In this document: positions 45,306 to 53,628 of the stretch, in pieces
How positions within the stretch are numbered: the stretch's first letter is position 1
Layout: every line of letters starts with the position of its first letter
Assembly (NCBI RefSeq): GCF_014334015.1
Contig: NZ_CP060488.1
Location: 5,042,501-5,106,500, forward strand
Direction: 5' to 3'
Length of the DNA stretch: 64,000 nt
From: Bacteroides sp. M10
GTDB lineage: Bacteria; Bacteroidota; Bacteroidia; Bacteroidales; Bacteroidaceae
Made by a program: the position numbers and the translations under genes
The notes under the pieces: model-generated
Told to the model about the DNA's origin: nothing
The model's database searches: none
The model's input: the letters and a program-made list of their open reading frames with translations, nothing else

Positions 45306-46109
45306 ATGAAAGTAAAATTTATAAGCCTGGCGAGTGGCAGTAGTGGGAACTGTTATTATCTGGGCACTGAAACCTATGGGATACTGATAGATGCCGGAAT
45401 CGGCATACGTACTATCAAAAAATCACTGAAAGATTATAATATCTTGATGGATAGTATTCGTGCGGTATTTATAACGCACGATCATGCTGACCATATTAAA
45501 GCAGTGGGTAATCTGGGAGAAAAAATGAATATTCCTGTTTATACAACCGCACGTATTCATGCTGGAATCAATCGTAACTATTGTATGACGGAGAAACTTA
45601 GCTCGTCAGTTCGTTATCTGGAAAAGCAAGAGCCTATGACGCTGGAAGATTTTCACATCGAATCTTTTGAAGTGCCACACGATGGAACGGACAATGTGGG
45701 GTATTGCATTGAAATTGATGGCAAAGTCTTTTCTTTCTTAACCGACCTTGGAGAGATTACTCCTACAGCTGCTCATTATATCAGTAAAGCCCATTATCTG
45801 ATACTTGAAGCCAACTACGATGAGGAAATGCTCAAAATGGGGCCTTATCCTCAATATCTGAAAGAACGGATTGCAAGTAAAACCGGACACATGAGTAACT
45901 CTGATACTGCAGAGTTTCTGGCGGAAAATATCACTGAACATTTGCGATATATCTGGTTATGCCATTTAAGTAAAGACAATAATCACCCGGAGCTGGCTTA
46001 TAAAACGGTGGAATGGAAATTAAAGAACAAAGGTGTTATTGTAGGCAAAGATGTGCAACTACTTGCTTTAAAGCGAAATACGCCTTCCGAGCTTTATGTG
46101 TTCGAATAA
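45306..46109 (+). CDS. Metallo-beta-lactamase-fold hydrolase (YycJ/WalJ-like)
   Basis: 267 residues. LASGSSGNCYY near 7-17 is the hallmark start of YycJ/WalJ proteins, and HDHADH (about 58-63) supplies the metal ligands, followed by a later histidine in the FEVPHDG region. Homologues in Firmicutes coordinate cell-wall or DNA-related events as 5' exonuclease-like enzymes; that role is known for the family, not shown here. A TATATTTG box at 45241-45248 precedes the gene by about 60 bp. Confidence 0.88.
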   Translation: MKVKFISLASGSSGNCYYLGTETYGILIDAGIGIRTIKKSLKDYNILMDSIRAVFITHDHADHIKAVGNLGEKMNIPVYTTARIHAGINRNYCMTEKLSSSVRYLEKQEPMTLEDFHIESFEVPHDGTDNVGYCIEIDGKVFSFLTDLGEITPTAAHYISKAHYLILEANYDEEMLKMGPYPQYLKERIASKTGHMSNSDTAEFLAENITEHLRYIWLCHLSKDNNHPELAYKTVEWKLKNKGVIVGKDVQLLALKRNTPSELYVFE

Positions 46110-46145
46110 AGACGAAAAAAAGATAGTAAAAAAGCTGCATGATTG

Positions 46146-46177
46146 TTTGGTCAAATAAAATAAAAGACCTACTTTTG
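46146..46177 (+). promoter_or_regulatory. Promoter of the tRNA-Lys pair
   Basis: TTTG (46146-46149), 20-bp spacer and TACTTTTG (46170-46177) form a consensus Bacteroides promoter. The first tRNA begins 22 bp downstream. Confidence 0.8.
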
Positions 46178-46198
46178 CAACCGCAAACGAGGAATTAA

Positions 46199-46271
46199 GC
46201 ACTCTTAGCTCAGTTGGTAGAGCAACTGACTCTTAATCAGTGGGTCCAGGGTTCGAATCCCTGAGGGTGTA
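46199..46271 (+). tRNA. tRNA-Lys(CTT), copy 1
   Basis: 73 nt cloverleaf with acceptor GCACTCT/AGGGTGT, anticodon stem ACTGA/TCAGT and loop CTCTTAA giving anticodon CTT. CCA is not encoded. It is close to the second copy but differs in the D-loop, anticodon stem and T-loop. Confidence 0.95.
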
Positions 46272-46303
46272 CAAATTCAACGTTGCAATAAAAATAAAAT
46301 GTT

Positions 46304-46376
46304 GCACTCTTAGCTCAGCTGGTAGAGCAATTGACTCTTAATCAATGGGTCCAGGGTTCGAGTCCCTGAGGGTGTA
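46304..46376 (+). tRNA. tRNA-Lys(CTT), copy 2
   Basis: 73 nt; anticodon stem ATTGA/TCAAT instead of ACTGA/TCAGT, a compensatory C-G to T-A change that keeps pairing. The D-arm has one C and the T-loop TTCGAGT one G difference. Same anticodon CTT as copy 1, so decoding is redundant. Confidence 0.95.
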
Positions 46377-46387
46377 CTAAGATTATT

Positions 46388-46418
46388 AAAAGGAGAACTT
46401 AAAAGGTTCTCCTTTTTT
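46388..46418 (+). terminator. Terminator of the tRNA-Lys transcript
   Basis: AAAAGGAGAAC (46388-46398) pairs perfectly with GTTCTCCTTTT (46406-46416) over a 7-nt loop. Confidence 0.9.
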
Positions 46419-46480
46419 GTTAAGAGCCTTTTTTGTTGTTACAGTTCAGCTGTAGGAATAAAAAAACAAATCACAATTTA

Positions 46481-46729
46481 CTACGCTTCTTTATTTTCCC
46501 ACTTTTCCCTAAACTCCCATAATTGCTCAATAGTAGGATGAAAAGTCGGATTTTCCCAGTTTCTGGAAATCATTGCAATCAAAGATTCCAAATACGATTT
46601 ACCATCAATAATGGTAGTACATTTATTGACCTGATATCTTTCTGTTGGATAATTCTTTGTCTCAATCATCTTTTTTGCCCAGTTCAATAATTCCTGAACA
46701 GCTTCATTGTCATAAGTATGTTGTGCCAT
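46481..46729 (-). CDS. Small cytoplasmic protein of unknown function
   Basis: 82 residues, acidic and helical, without signal peptide or membrane segment. It reads AVQELLNWAKKMIE at the start and a central SYLESLIAMISRNWENPTFH, ending FREKWENKEA. The Trp/Asn-rich helical pattern is that of several small Bacteroides proteins without known function. It is transcribed toward the tRNA-Lys terminator and diverges from the NlpE-like gene. Start at ATG 46729 preceded by AT-rich DNA. Confidence 0.6.
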   Translation of the reverse strand: MAQHTYDNEAVQELLNWAKKMIETKNYPTERYQVNKCTTIIDGKSYLESLIAMISRNWENPTFHPTIEQLWEFREKWENKEA

Positions 46730-46873
46730 ATCTTTAGAATTTTCCGCAAAGATACAAAGTTTATTTATTCATAAATAAAGTTGTTCGTTTCTTTTTACTA
46801 TAAAGATTCCATTTTAAATTTATACCTTTACGTCCAATATACTCAATTAGACTAACTAATAGAAGCAATAATT

Positions 46874-47308
46874 ATGAAGAAAATTTTCATTTTAGTATGT
46901 TCATGTGCTCTTTTGGCAGCATGCAACAATAGCGCGAAAACAAACAAGAGTGCCGGTGCAGACAGTACCTCAATCGAAGTAACTGATATCCATAATGCGG
47001 AAAATTCACTTGATTACGAAGGAACTTATAAAGGAGTTTTCCCCGCTGCCGATTGTCCGGGCATTGAAACAACCCTGACATTAAATCCGGACAAAACATT
47101 CAGCCTCCATTCCGTATATATCGATAGAGACAGCTCATTTGACGAAAAAGGTACATATACTTTAAAAGACAACCTGTTGACTCTTAAAGAAGAAGGCGGA
47201 GAACTTTCTTATTATAAAGTAGGAGAAAATCATTTACGCAAACTAACAATGGATAAACAAGAAATAACCGGAGAACTTGCAGACCATTATGTTTTAAATA
47301 AAGAATAA
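46874..47308 (+). CDS. NlpE-like N-terminal-domain lipoprotein
   Basis: 144 residues. The lipoprotein signal ends at lipobox LAACN (about 13-18). After a Lys/Ser/Thr-rich linker comes an NlpE-N-type beta-barrel: YEGTYKGVFPAADCPGIETTLTL (about 48-70), TFSLHSVYIDRD, and GTYTLKDNLLTL. NlpE-like domains normally have CxxC at this place (PCADCPG); here the first cysteine is Ala (AADC), so the disulfide or metal motif is lost. It may act as an envelope stress or metal-sensing lipoprotein. Confidence 0.8.
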   Translation: MKKIFILVCSCALLAACNNSAKTNKSAGADSTSIEVTDIHNAENSLDYEGTYKGVFPAADCPGIETTLTLNPDKTFSLHSVYIDRDSSFDEKGTYTLKDNLLTLKEEGGELSYYKVGENHLRKLTMDKQEITGELADHYVLNKE

Positions 47309-47398
47309 GGTCTAAACAAATTTTGCTATCAATAGAGAACAAATTCAAGATTTTTTATGTTTATATAAATAGATATAAACTTAAAAATAGAACAACTT

Positions 47399-47848
47399 AT
47401 GATTTATAGTTTTTTATTTCCCACAAAATCGAATACAACGAAAGTATCTTTGTTGCTATTGGCTACCCGGATCATCTTCGGTATATTATTAATGAACCAC
47501 GGTATCCAGAAATGGAGTAACTTCCAGGAGATGTCAGCAGTATTTCCTGATCCGCTTGGAATAGGAAGTCCCCTATCTCTCGGATTAGCAATTTTTGGCG
47601 AACTTGTATGTTCGATGGCATTTATCATCGGATTCCTGTATCGCTTGGCAATGATCCCAATGATTTTCACAATGATAGTAGCCTTCTTTGTAGTTCATGC
47701 AAATGACGTATTTGCAGTTAAAGAGCTAGCTTTCATCTATTTAGTTGTATTTATATTGATGTATATTGCCGGTCCCGGTAAATTTTCAATAGACCATATC
47801 ATAGGAAACGAATTGTCACGGCGGAAGTCAAGAGCATACAAAAATTAG
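47399..47848 (+). CDS. DoxX-family membrane protein
   Basis: 149 residues with four predicted membrane helices (about 18-36, 64-82, 84-102, 108-126). The start LLATRIIFGILLMNHGIQKWSNF is the DoxX signature. In other bacteria DoxX-family proteins link to quinone or thiosulfate metabolism or redox stress, but the function here is open. A basic C-terminal tail (RRKSRAYK) is cytoplasmic. Lies 90 bp after the NlpE-like lipoprotein and may share its transcript. Confidence 0.88.
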   Translation: MIYSFLFPTKSNTTKVSLLLLATRIIFGILLMNHGIQKWSNFQEMSAVFPDPLGIGSPLSLGLAIFGELVCSMAFIIGFLYRLAMIPMIFTMIVAFFVVHANDVFAVKELAFIYLVVFILMYIAGPGKFSIDHIIGNELSRRKSRAYKN

Positions 47849-47941
47849 AAATAATAGCCCCGATTAATTAAAAAATATTATATTTGCATACACATAAGAG
47901 AGAAATTATCAATATTTTTTATTAATCAAAAACATTTTAAC

Positions 47942-48493
47942 ATGAAAAGAGGGAAACTGACTTTAGTCGCAGTAGTACTTAGTGGTAGCTTATTATTCAG
48001 TTCTTGTGTAGGATCATTTGGTTTATTCAACCGCCTGTCTTCCTGGAATCAATCAGTTGGAAACAAGTTTGTAAACGAACTCGTATTCCTTGCTTTCAAC
48101 ATTGTTCCGGTTTATGGTGTAGCTTACCTGGCTGATGCTTTAGTTATCAACTCAATCGAATTCTGGAGTGGCTCCAATCCGATGGCTAATGTAGGTGACG
48201 TAAAGAAAGTAAAAGGAGAAAACGGCAACTACATGGTGAAAACTCTTGAGAATGGATATTCCATTACTAAAGAGGGCGAAACTGCTTCAATGGACCTGAT
48301 CTACAACAAAGAAGCCAACACATGGAATGTCGTTGCAAACGGTGAAAGCGCTGAATTAGTAAAAATGAACAATGATGGCACTGCTGATTTGTTCTTGCCA
48401 AATGGCGAAAAGATGAATGTAACGCTGGATGCTCAAGGCATGCTGGCAGCACGCCAGGCTACAATGAGCAATTTTATGTTTGCCGCCCGCTAA
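47942..48493 (+). CDS. DUF3332 lipoprotein
   Basis: 183 residues. The signal peptide ends in FSSCVG (about 20-25), a lipobox. The conserved block GLFNRLSSWNQSVGNKFVNELVFLAFNIVPVYGVAYLADALVINSIEFWSGSNPM contains two hydrophobic stretches and is typical of DUF3332 (here residues 27-81). The C-terminal half is a set of short beta repeats with GENGNYMVKTLENG. A TATATTTG box at 47879-47886 and a terminator after the gene show it is monocistronic. Confidence 0.85.
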   Translation: MKRGKLTLVAVVLSGSLLFSSCVGSFGLFNRLSSWNQSVGNKFVNELVFLAFNIVPVYGVAYLADALVINSIEFWSGSNPMANVGDVKKVKGENGNYMVKTLENGYSITKEGETASMDLIYNKEANTWNVVANGESAELVKMNNDGTADLFLPNGEKMNVTLDAQGMLAARQATMSNFMFAAR

Positions 48494-48510
48494 AAATAAA
48501 AACAAATACG

Positions 48511-48550
48511 AAGGAGATGAAACATCATATAGGAGTTTCATCTCCTTTTT
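48511..48550 (+). terminator. Terminator after the DUF3332 gene
   Basis: GGAGATGAAAC (48513-48523) pairs perfectly with GTTTCATCTCC (48535-48545), then TTTTT. Confidence 0.92.
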
Positions 48551-48586
48551 CAATCTTATCTTCTTCTATCAAGAATCTTTTGTACT

Positions 48587-49039
48587 ATGAATAAACTACA
48601 TACACTTATCTATTCTGTTCTAATCTTCACCTGTCTATCTTGTCAGCAACAAACTCCTCAAACTCAAATAGAACAGACAGCCATTGATTTCTGCGAAGCC
48701 TTTTATAATTTCAATTATCCGGTTGCCAAAGAATGGAGCACGCTTTCTTCCCAATCTTATCTTAGTTTCTTGGCATCCAATGTCGGTCAAACCCATCTGG
48801 AGCAACTCAAAACACGAGGCGCTGCAAAAGTTTCTGTTATTTCAAGTGAGATAGATGCTAATTTAGAAGAAGCGTCGGTTGTCTGCCAAATCAAAAATGC
48901 ATTCGTCATTCATCCTATCGGAGGAAAAATGGAATACGTAAGTTCCCTGCAAGATACGCTCGAGTTAGTAAGAGTAAATAATAAATGGCTGATTAGAAAG
49001 GATATCCCACAGCAAAATGGAAAGCAAAGTCACGACTGA
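48587..49039 (+). CDS. Lipoprotein of the DUF4878-like (NTF2-like) type
   Basis: 150 residues. A lipobox at TCLSC (about 15-19) follows a hydrophobic signal. The mature part starts with a helix QTAIDFCEAFYNFNYPVAKEWST and continues as a strand-rich domain ending LELVRVNNKWLIRKDIPQQ, as in small DUF4878/NTF2-like lipoproteins. Function unknown. The 3' end overlaps the convergent tamL-like gene by 47 bp. Confidence 0.75.
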   Translation: MNKLHTLIYSVLIFTCLSCQQQTPQTQIEQTAIDFCEAFYNFNYPVAKEWSTLSSQSYLSFLASNVGQTHLEQLKTRGAAKVSVISSEIDANLEEASVVCQIKNAFVIHPIGGKMEYVSSLQDTLELVRVNNKWLIRKDIPQQNGKQSHD

Positions 49040-51302
49040 ATTTAGGATGAATGATGGGGAAATGCTCTTTCCTCGTTTCATAGGCAGGATTGACAGCTTT
49101 CATACCTCCATCAAAGCGCAGAATAAAGAAATCCAAATCCAGGCGGAGACCTAATCCGTAGGCCACTGCTATTTGCTTATAAAACTTATCAAACTTGAAA
49201 ACTCCTCCCGGTTGATTGGCATAACTCCGGATGGTCCAGATATTACCAGCATCAATAAATACCGCCCCCTGAAACTTCCAGAATAGCTTGCTTCGGTATT
49301 CAATACTGGCATCCAGTTTAATATCTCCGGATTGATCGAGCAAATTCCCATTTCCTGCAAAAGAGCCCGGTCCCAAATCGCGAACACTCCATCCGCGGAC
49401 ACTATTGGCTCCACCGGAGAAATATTGTTTCTCAAACGGAATAGTCTTCGCATTTCCATAAGGTACAGCTATTCCCACACCAGCATGAAACGCAAAAGAG
49501 TTACGATAATCGATTCTGATATTCTTAGCAAAATCAAACTCCCCTTTCAGATATTGAGCATAAGGAATTCCCAGAATAGCGTATTCACCATTACTGTTCT
49601 TCCGAATGTTTGCAGCCTTTGACAGAGCATACATTACATTTCCCGCCGATTCGAAATTAAAACGGATGGAGTATGAATTAGAAGCAATCGTATTATTGAT
49701 AATCGATCCTCCCACGCTATTATAATTATAGCTATATCCCATATTTATAATCAGTCGATCCTGATAATTATACTGGAATATATGGTTCTGTCCTTTATTT
49801 ATATAGTCTTCTTTAAACCTTTCAGAGATACGGGGCAAATAAAGGAAAGCAATATTTATCAAATCAATACGGTGTTGTATCTTCTGACGCTGTGTCCACT
49901 TGTAACTCCAGTTAGCAGAAGCCATCGTACGCAAGAACTCCGGTCGCAACTGATAATTATACTGTAAACCAAACTCGGTTGTAGCCCTGATTTTCCGTTT
50001 AAAATCAGAAGAAATGAATGGGAACAGGAAATTAGGAAAGTTGATACTCGTTTCCACTCCATACTCCGTATAGTTATTATTTGAATAGCCTGCCTGAAGC
50101 CCGGAAATAACCTCATACGCTCCACGGAATTTTATCATAAACGTTTCCGATCCGCGAAAGAGATTCCTATTCTGGAAAGAAACGGAAGCTGCCGCTCCCA
50201 AGTCACCGGCAGAATTGGTTCCCTCTACCTCGAAAGATACCGATTTATGTTTGCTCTTAGTCAACATCACGTAACAATCGAGCATTGTTGAATCTCCAAC
50301 TTGAGTCTCGATAAAACGGATATTTGTATATTTCAATGCAGACAAACGCCCGAAGCTGGAATAAGTTTGTTGCACATCACGCTCATTAAACAAATCACCG
50401 GAAGCAAACCGGAGGTTATCCGTAAGCACTTTAGGACGTAAATAGAGCTTATCCTTATAGTAAATCGGATATCCCTTATAGTGAACCGAATCATTAATAT
50501 CCACACTACTCAAGGCAGAAGACTGCAAAACGTCATAATCTGTAATAAAATTAATCTTATTGATCCAATATTGCTGATGTGCCCTTGCCGAATCACTCGC
50601 ATGCGCTTTATACATCTGCAAATGTTGAGTCAGATCTACATTATAAGTATTACGAACCGTATCGGCCGTATATCCGATATAATCCTTATTAAATTTATAA
50701 TAGCCATTCCGAAGCAACCTATTCGTGATACGTTGTCTGTCCGCATCCAATACATTCACATCCAAATACATTCCTTCCTTCAACAAGCTTCTGGCAGAAT
50801 CCTGTTTGAGAAGAGAGGCTATTTTAGGATCATAAATATCATATTTGATAGATTGAACAACGTAGGGTTTGCCGGCCGTTACATCATAATACAGCTTAAT
50901 CTTTTTCTTTTTTATTTTAGTCGAACGCTTCACAGTTGCCGCCATATATCCCATATTATGCACAGCCTTAGTGATCTCTTCTTCAGAGCGTTTCGCTTCA
51001 TCCTCGCTATATATTACAGGAGCATCCCCTATCCTTCTTAAAAATTTGTTTCCCCATTTGGTTGAATCACGTCCCGACAGATTGTAGACATAAAGTTGAG
51101 TCTTTATCAGGCTGAACCACTTGGCATTAGGATTTTGACGAACATACATACGTAAGGAAGAAGGCCGTATGTTTTTCTGGTCCGTACGAATTTTAACTTC
51201 ATCCAGCAAATAAGAACCATCCGGCACAAACTTAGTGGTAGTACACGAAGCAAGTGACAAGACAGCAGCAGAAGCAAGTAAATAAAGAAAATTTCTCCTC
51301 AT
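48993..51302 (-). CDS. tamL: TamL-like BamA-family outer-membrane lipoprotein
   Basis: 769 residues. The signal peptide ends in lipobox LASCTT (about 16-21), so the protein is a lipoprotein. POTRA-like repeats follow, up to about 380, and a C-terminal 16-strand barrel of the Omp85 family ends in a VGYPF terminus with a terminal aromatic. A conserved VRGWSVRDLGPGSF segment (the L6 VRGF/Y-type motif, about 640) is seen. A BamA-like barrel with a lipid anchor fits Bacteroidota TamL. In that group it works with TamB in outer-membrane assembly; a tamB gene is not adjacent here. Confidence 0.87.
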   Translation of the reverse strand: MRRNFLYLLASAAVLSLASCTTTKFVPDGSYLLDEVKIRTDQKNIRPSSLRMYVRQNPNAKWFSLIKTQLYVYNLSGRDSTKWGNKFLRRIGDAPVIYSEDEAKRSEEEITKAVHNMGYMAATVKRSTKIKKKKIKLYYDVTAGKPYVVQSIKYDIYDPKIASLLKQDSARSLLKEGMYLDVNVLDADRQRITNRLLRNGYYKFNKDYIGYTADTVRNTYNVDLTQHLQMYKAHASDSARAHQQYWINKINFITDYDVLQSSALSSVDINDSVHYKGYPIYYKDKLYLRPKVLTDNLRFASGDLFNERDVQQTYSSFGRLSALKYTNIRFIETQVGDSTMLDCYVMLTKSKHKSVSFEVEGTNSAGDLGAAASVSFQNRNLFRGSETFMIKFRGAYEVISGLQAGYSNNNYTEYGVETSINFPNFLFPFISSDFKRKIRATTEFGLQYNYQLRPEFLRTMASANWSYKWTQRQKIQHRIDLINIAFLYLPRISERFKEDYINKGQNHIFQYNYQDRLIINMGYSYNYNSVGGSIINNTIASNSYSIRFNFESAGNVMYALSKAANIRKNSNGEYAILGIPYAQYLKGEFDFAKNIRIDYRNSFAFHAGVGIAVPYGNAKTIPFEKQYFSGGANSVRGWSVRDLGPGSFAGNGNLLDQSGDIKLDASIEYRSKLFWKFQGAVFIDAGNIWTIRSYANQPGGVFKFDKFYKQIAVAYGLGLRLDLDFFILRFDGGMKAVNPAYETRKEHFPIIHPKFSRDFAFHFAVGYPF

Positions 51303-51418
51303 ACGGTTTTACATCGATAGCATAAAAAATGCGCTTACAAAGATAAATTATATTTTCCGACGGGAAAAATAAATTAAGAAAAAGAGAGGAAAGTAAGGAT
51401 AGATTGGAAATATCTTTA

Positions 51419-51426
51419 TAGCTTTG
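51419..51426 (+). promoter_or_regulatory. -7 box for the SpoU-type methyltransferase
   Basis: TAGCTTTG matches TAnnTTTG. It would overlap a TTG start at 51424, which is the reason ATG 51445 is preferred for the gene. Confidence 0.5.
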
Positions 51427-51444
51427 CAAAAGAATATCAAATTT

Positions 51445-52209
51445 ATGGCATCACTAAGTAAAAACAAAATAAAGTATATCCACTCGCTGGAACTGAAGAA
51501 AATACGCAAAGAAGAAGGAGTATTTCTGGCTGAAGGTCCTAAATTGGTAGGTGATTTACTCGGACATTTTCCTTGTCGTTTTTTAGCAGCCACTTCTTCC
51601 TGGCTTCAGGAACATCCCGATATAGATGCAAGTGAACTGGTAGAAGTTTCACAGGAAGATCTTTCACGGGCCAGTTTATTGAAAACTCCCCAACAGGTAC
51701 TTGCCATTTTCGAACAGCCATCCTATACGTTGAATCCGGAAGTCGTGCACCAATCACTTTGCCTTGCATTGGATGATGTGCAAGATCCCGGAAACCTCGG
51801 TACTATTATCCGCTTGGCCGATTGGTTTGGCATCGAGCATATTATCTGCTCACAAAATACGGTAGACGTATATAACCCTAAAACCATACAAGCCACAATG
51901 GGAGGAATTGCCCGGGTGAAAGTGCATTATACTTCCCTCCCCGATTTTATCCGTTCACTCGGAGACACTCCTATATTCGGAACTTTCCTGGACGGAAAAA
52001 ATATGTATGAGCAACCATTGTCTGCCAATGGCCTGATAGTAATGGGAAATGAAGGAAATGGTATAGGAAAAGAAGTCGCTGCATTGATTAACAGAAAATT
52101 ATATATTCCTAATTATCCGGAAGGTCAGGAGACATCCGAGTCTCTTAATGTAGCCATCGCTACCGCAGTAATCTGTGCCGAGTTCCGTCGACAGGCTGCA
52201 TGGAAGTAA
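51445..52209 (+). CDS. TrmH/SpoU-family RNA 2'-O-methyltransferase
   Basis: 254 residues from ATG 51445. The N-terminal substrate-binding domain (about 10-90) is followed by a trefoil-knot SPOUT domain with motif 1 LDDVQDPGNLGTIIR (about 110-124), motif 2 VMGNEGNGI (about 200-208) and motif 3 ESLNVAIATAV (about 233-243). The family methylates rRNA or tRNA ribose; the exact site is not evident. The 3' end overlaps the convergent 128-residue gene by 50 bp. Confidence 0.88.
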   Translation: MASLSKNKIKYIHSLELKKIRKEEGVFLAEGPKLVGDLLGHFPCRFLAATSSWLQEHPDIDASELVEVSQEDLSRASLLKTPQQVLAIFEQPSYTLNPEVVHQSLCLALDDVQDPGNLGTIIRLADWFGIEHIICSQNTVDVYNPKTIQATMGGIARVKVHYTSLPDFIRSLGDTPIFGTFLDGKNMYEQPLSANGLIVMGNEGNGIGKEVAALINRKLYIPNYPEGQETSESLNVAIATAVICAEFRRQAAWK

Positions 52210-52546
52210 AATCAAAAGGATAAAATAAATAAGGAAATAGGGCTTCCCCCTTCCTTTCCGCTTCATGCAGATACTCCATCAAACATTGGGAAGATTGATT
52301 CGGAACATTGGGAAGATTGGATGAAAACACTGGGATGTTTTTAAAAATCATCCCAGTGTTTTTTATTTCTTCCATTTGATTTTCAGAAAGCAGTGCAATC
52401 ACTCCCGGCATCCATTCGACCGATTCAATCTCTTCAGTCAGTGGAAATACATCTCGAACAATTCCCTCACCGGTGATCTCCACCACCTGCTGCTTCATAA
52501 ATCCTGCAGCAGGTATCAGCAAATAATGAGAAGCAAAACGTTTCAT
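52160..52546 (-). CDS. Conserved Bacteroidota protein of unknown function, end of the lspA cluster
   Basis: 128 residues. The N-terminal half reads as an ordered region, HYLLIPAAGFMKQQVVEITGEGIVRDVFPLTEEIESVEWMPGVIALL (about residues 7-53), similar in style to the composite domain of metal-dependent hydrolases. The C-terminal half ends in PFDFTSMQPVDGTRHRLLR. It follows the DUF4296 gene by 5 bp, so it belongs to the ileS/lspA cluster. A terminator-like hairpin (52324-52364) lies in its coding strand region and its last 50 bp overlap the methyltransferase gene. Confidence 0.6.
   Translation of the reverse strand: MKRFASHYLLIPAAGFMKQQVVEITGEGIVRDVFPLTEEIESVEWMPGVIALLSENQMEEIKNTGMIFKNIPVFSSNLPNVPNQSSQCLMEYLHEAERKGEALFPYLFYPFDFTSMQPVDGTRHRLLR
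52324..52364 (+). terminator. Terminator-like hairpin inside the 128-residue gene
   Basis: AAAACACTGGGATG (52324-52337) pairs with CATCCCAGTGTTTT (52349-52362), then T. On the plus strand it is placed to end the methyltransferase transcript, 115 bp after its stop, although it lies within the opposing coding region. Confidence 0.7.
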
Positions 52547-52551
52547 TACGA

Positions 52552-53628
52552 TCAGCGATTTTGGCGTCTTTGTTGTTGCTGCCTGCGTTGATTCATCTGC
52601 CGTTCCTTTCTTTGCTCCATTCTCTCCTTCTGGATATGTTGTTCCACTTCAATCTGTTCCGGTTTCTTCTCGCGATGAGTCCCCGTACGACGACGGTTCA
52701 TTTCTTCCGGTGTCAGACGTTGCATATCATCTTTCTCCTTGTCTATCATCTTATGCAAAGAGTCGGCATTTTCTTTAGCAGATATCTTCTTCAAAGAATC
52801 CGCCTTCAAAGCTTTTATCTTGTTCAAAGAATCGCGGACAGCAAACGAAACTGTGTCCGTACAATGATAACGAGTCATCATGAAACGGTCAGCCAGTAAT
52901 GCTCCACCCTTTTCCAGACTATCTGCCGGATAATAAATGAAGCCTTTTATCTCTTTCATTGGACCTAATGTATCTGCAAACAAACGAATCTGTTGCACAC
53001 CCGGTTCAGTCACCGTTTTCCAATGATTGATCGTATCTTTCTCATAAATCACCAGCATGGCCATCGTAACGCCTCTTAAAGAGTCGGCAAGCATCGGTTC
53101 GAGGAATCGATAGCGTACTTCCCATACCAGCGTATCACGGTCTTTGTAGTTAGAGTCGGTCGGCAAAGTAAATACATATTGATTATTCATCATTTCACCG
53201 GTCAAACGAATCATACGCTGCCACGGCCAGACATCAATACTGTCACCCTGCTTAGTCATTTTCGGTTTCTTATCACGTTTGGCTATCAGGTCACCCACAA
53301 GTTCCTGTTCGTCTTTCAAACGCTTTTTCACCTTATCATAAATTTTCGATAAAATCTCTGTGTTACGTGTATACCAAACCATGGATGAGTCAAATGCAGC
53401 CTGCGTAGTCCCGTATTTCTTAAAAACGGCGTCGATATACAATGCCTTCTTATAATTCTCACTATAAGGCAAATTATCTCCCATAGACTTTGCCACATGA
53501 TAATCATACAGCAAATTCTCCATCTTCGATTCCGAGATTACATCACTGGGCCTTTTCACTTTACACCCGGCTACTGCAAAAGCGAACATGCAGATGAGAC
53601 ACAGATGAAACCGAAATTTACTTTTCAT
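52552..53628 (-). CDS. DUF4296 lipoprotein
   Basis: 358 residues from ATG 53628; a longer frame from 53676 adds 16 residues before the signal peptide and would reach further into lspA. The signal peptide has a lipobox at AVAGC (about 18-22). DUF4296 follows (about 25-110, with LLYDYHVAKSMGD and the AFDSSMVWYTRN segment), then a strand-rich region and a highly charged, Gln/Arg-rich coiled C-terminus from about 280. The start overlaps the lspA end by 11 bp. Such lipoproteins near lspA are a Bacteroidota feature; function unknown. Confidence 0.83.
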   Translation of the reverse strand: MKSKFRFHLCLICMFAFAVAGCKVKRPSDVISESKMENLLYDYHVAKSMGDNLPYSENYKKALYIDAVFKKYGTTQAAFDSSMVWYTRNTEILSKIYDKVKKRLKDEQELVGDLIAKRDKKPKMTKQGDSIDVWPWQRMIRLTGEMMNNQYVFTLPTDSNYKDRDTLVWEVRYRFLEPMLADSLRGVTMAMLVIYEKDTINHWKTVTEPGVQQIRLFADTLGPMKEIKGFIYYPADSLEKGGALLADRFMMTRYHCTDTVSFAVRDSLNKIKALKADSLKKISAKENADSLHKMIDKEKDDMQRLTPEEMNRRRTGTHREKKPEQIEVEQHIQKERMEQRKERQMNQRRQQQQRRQNR

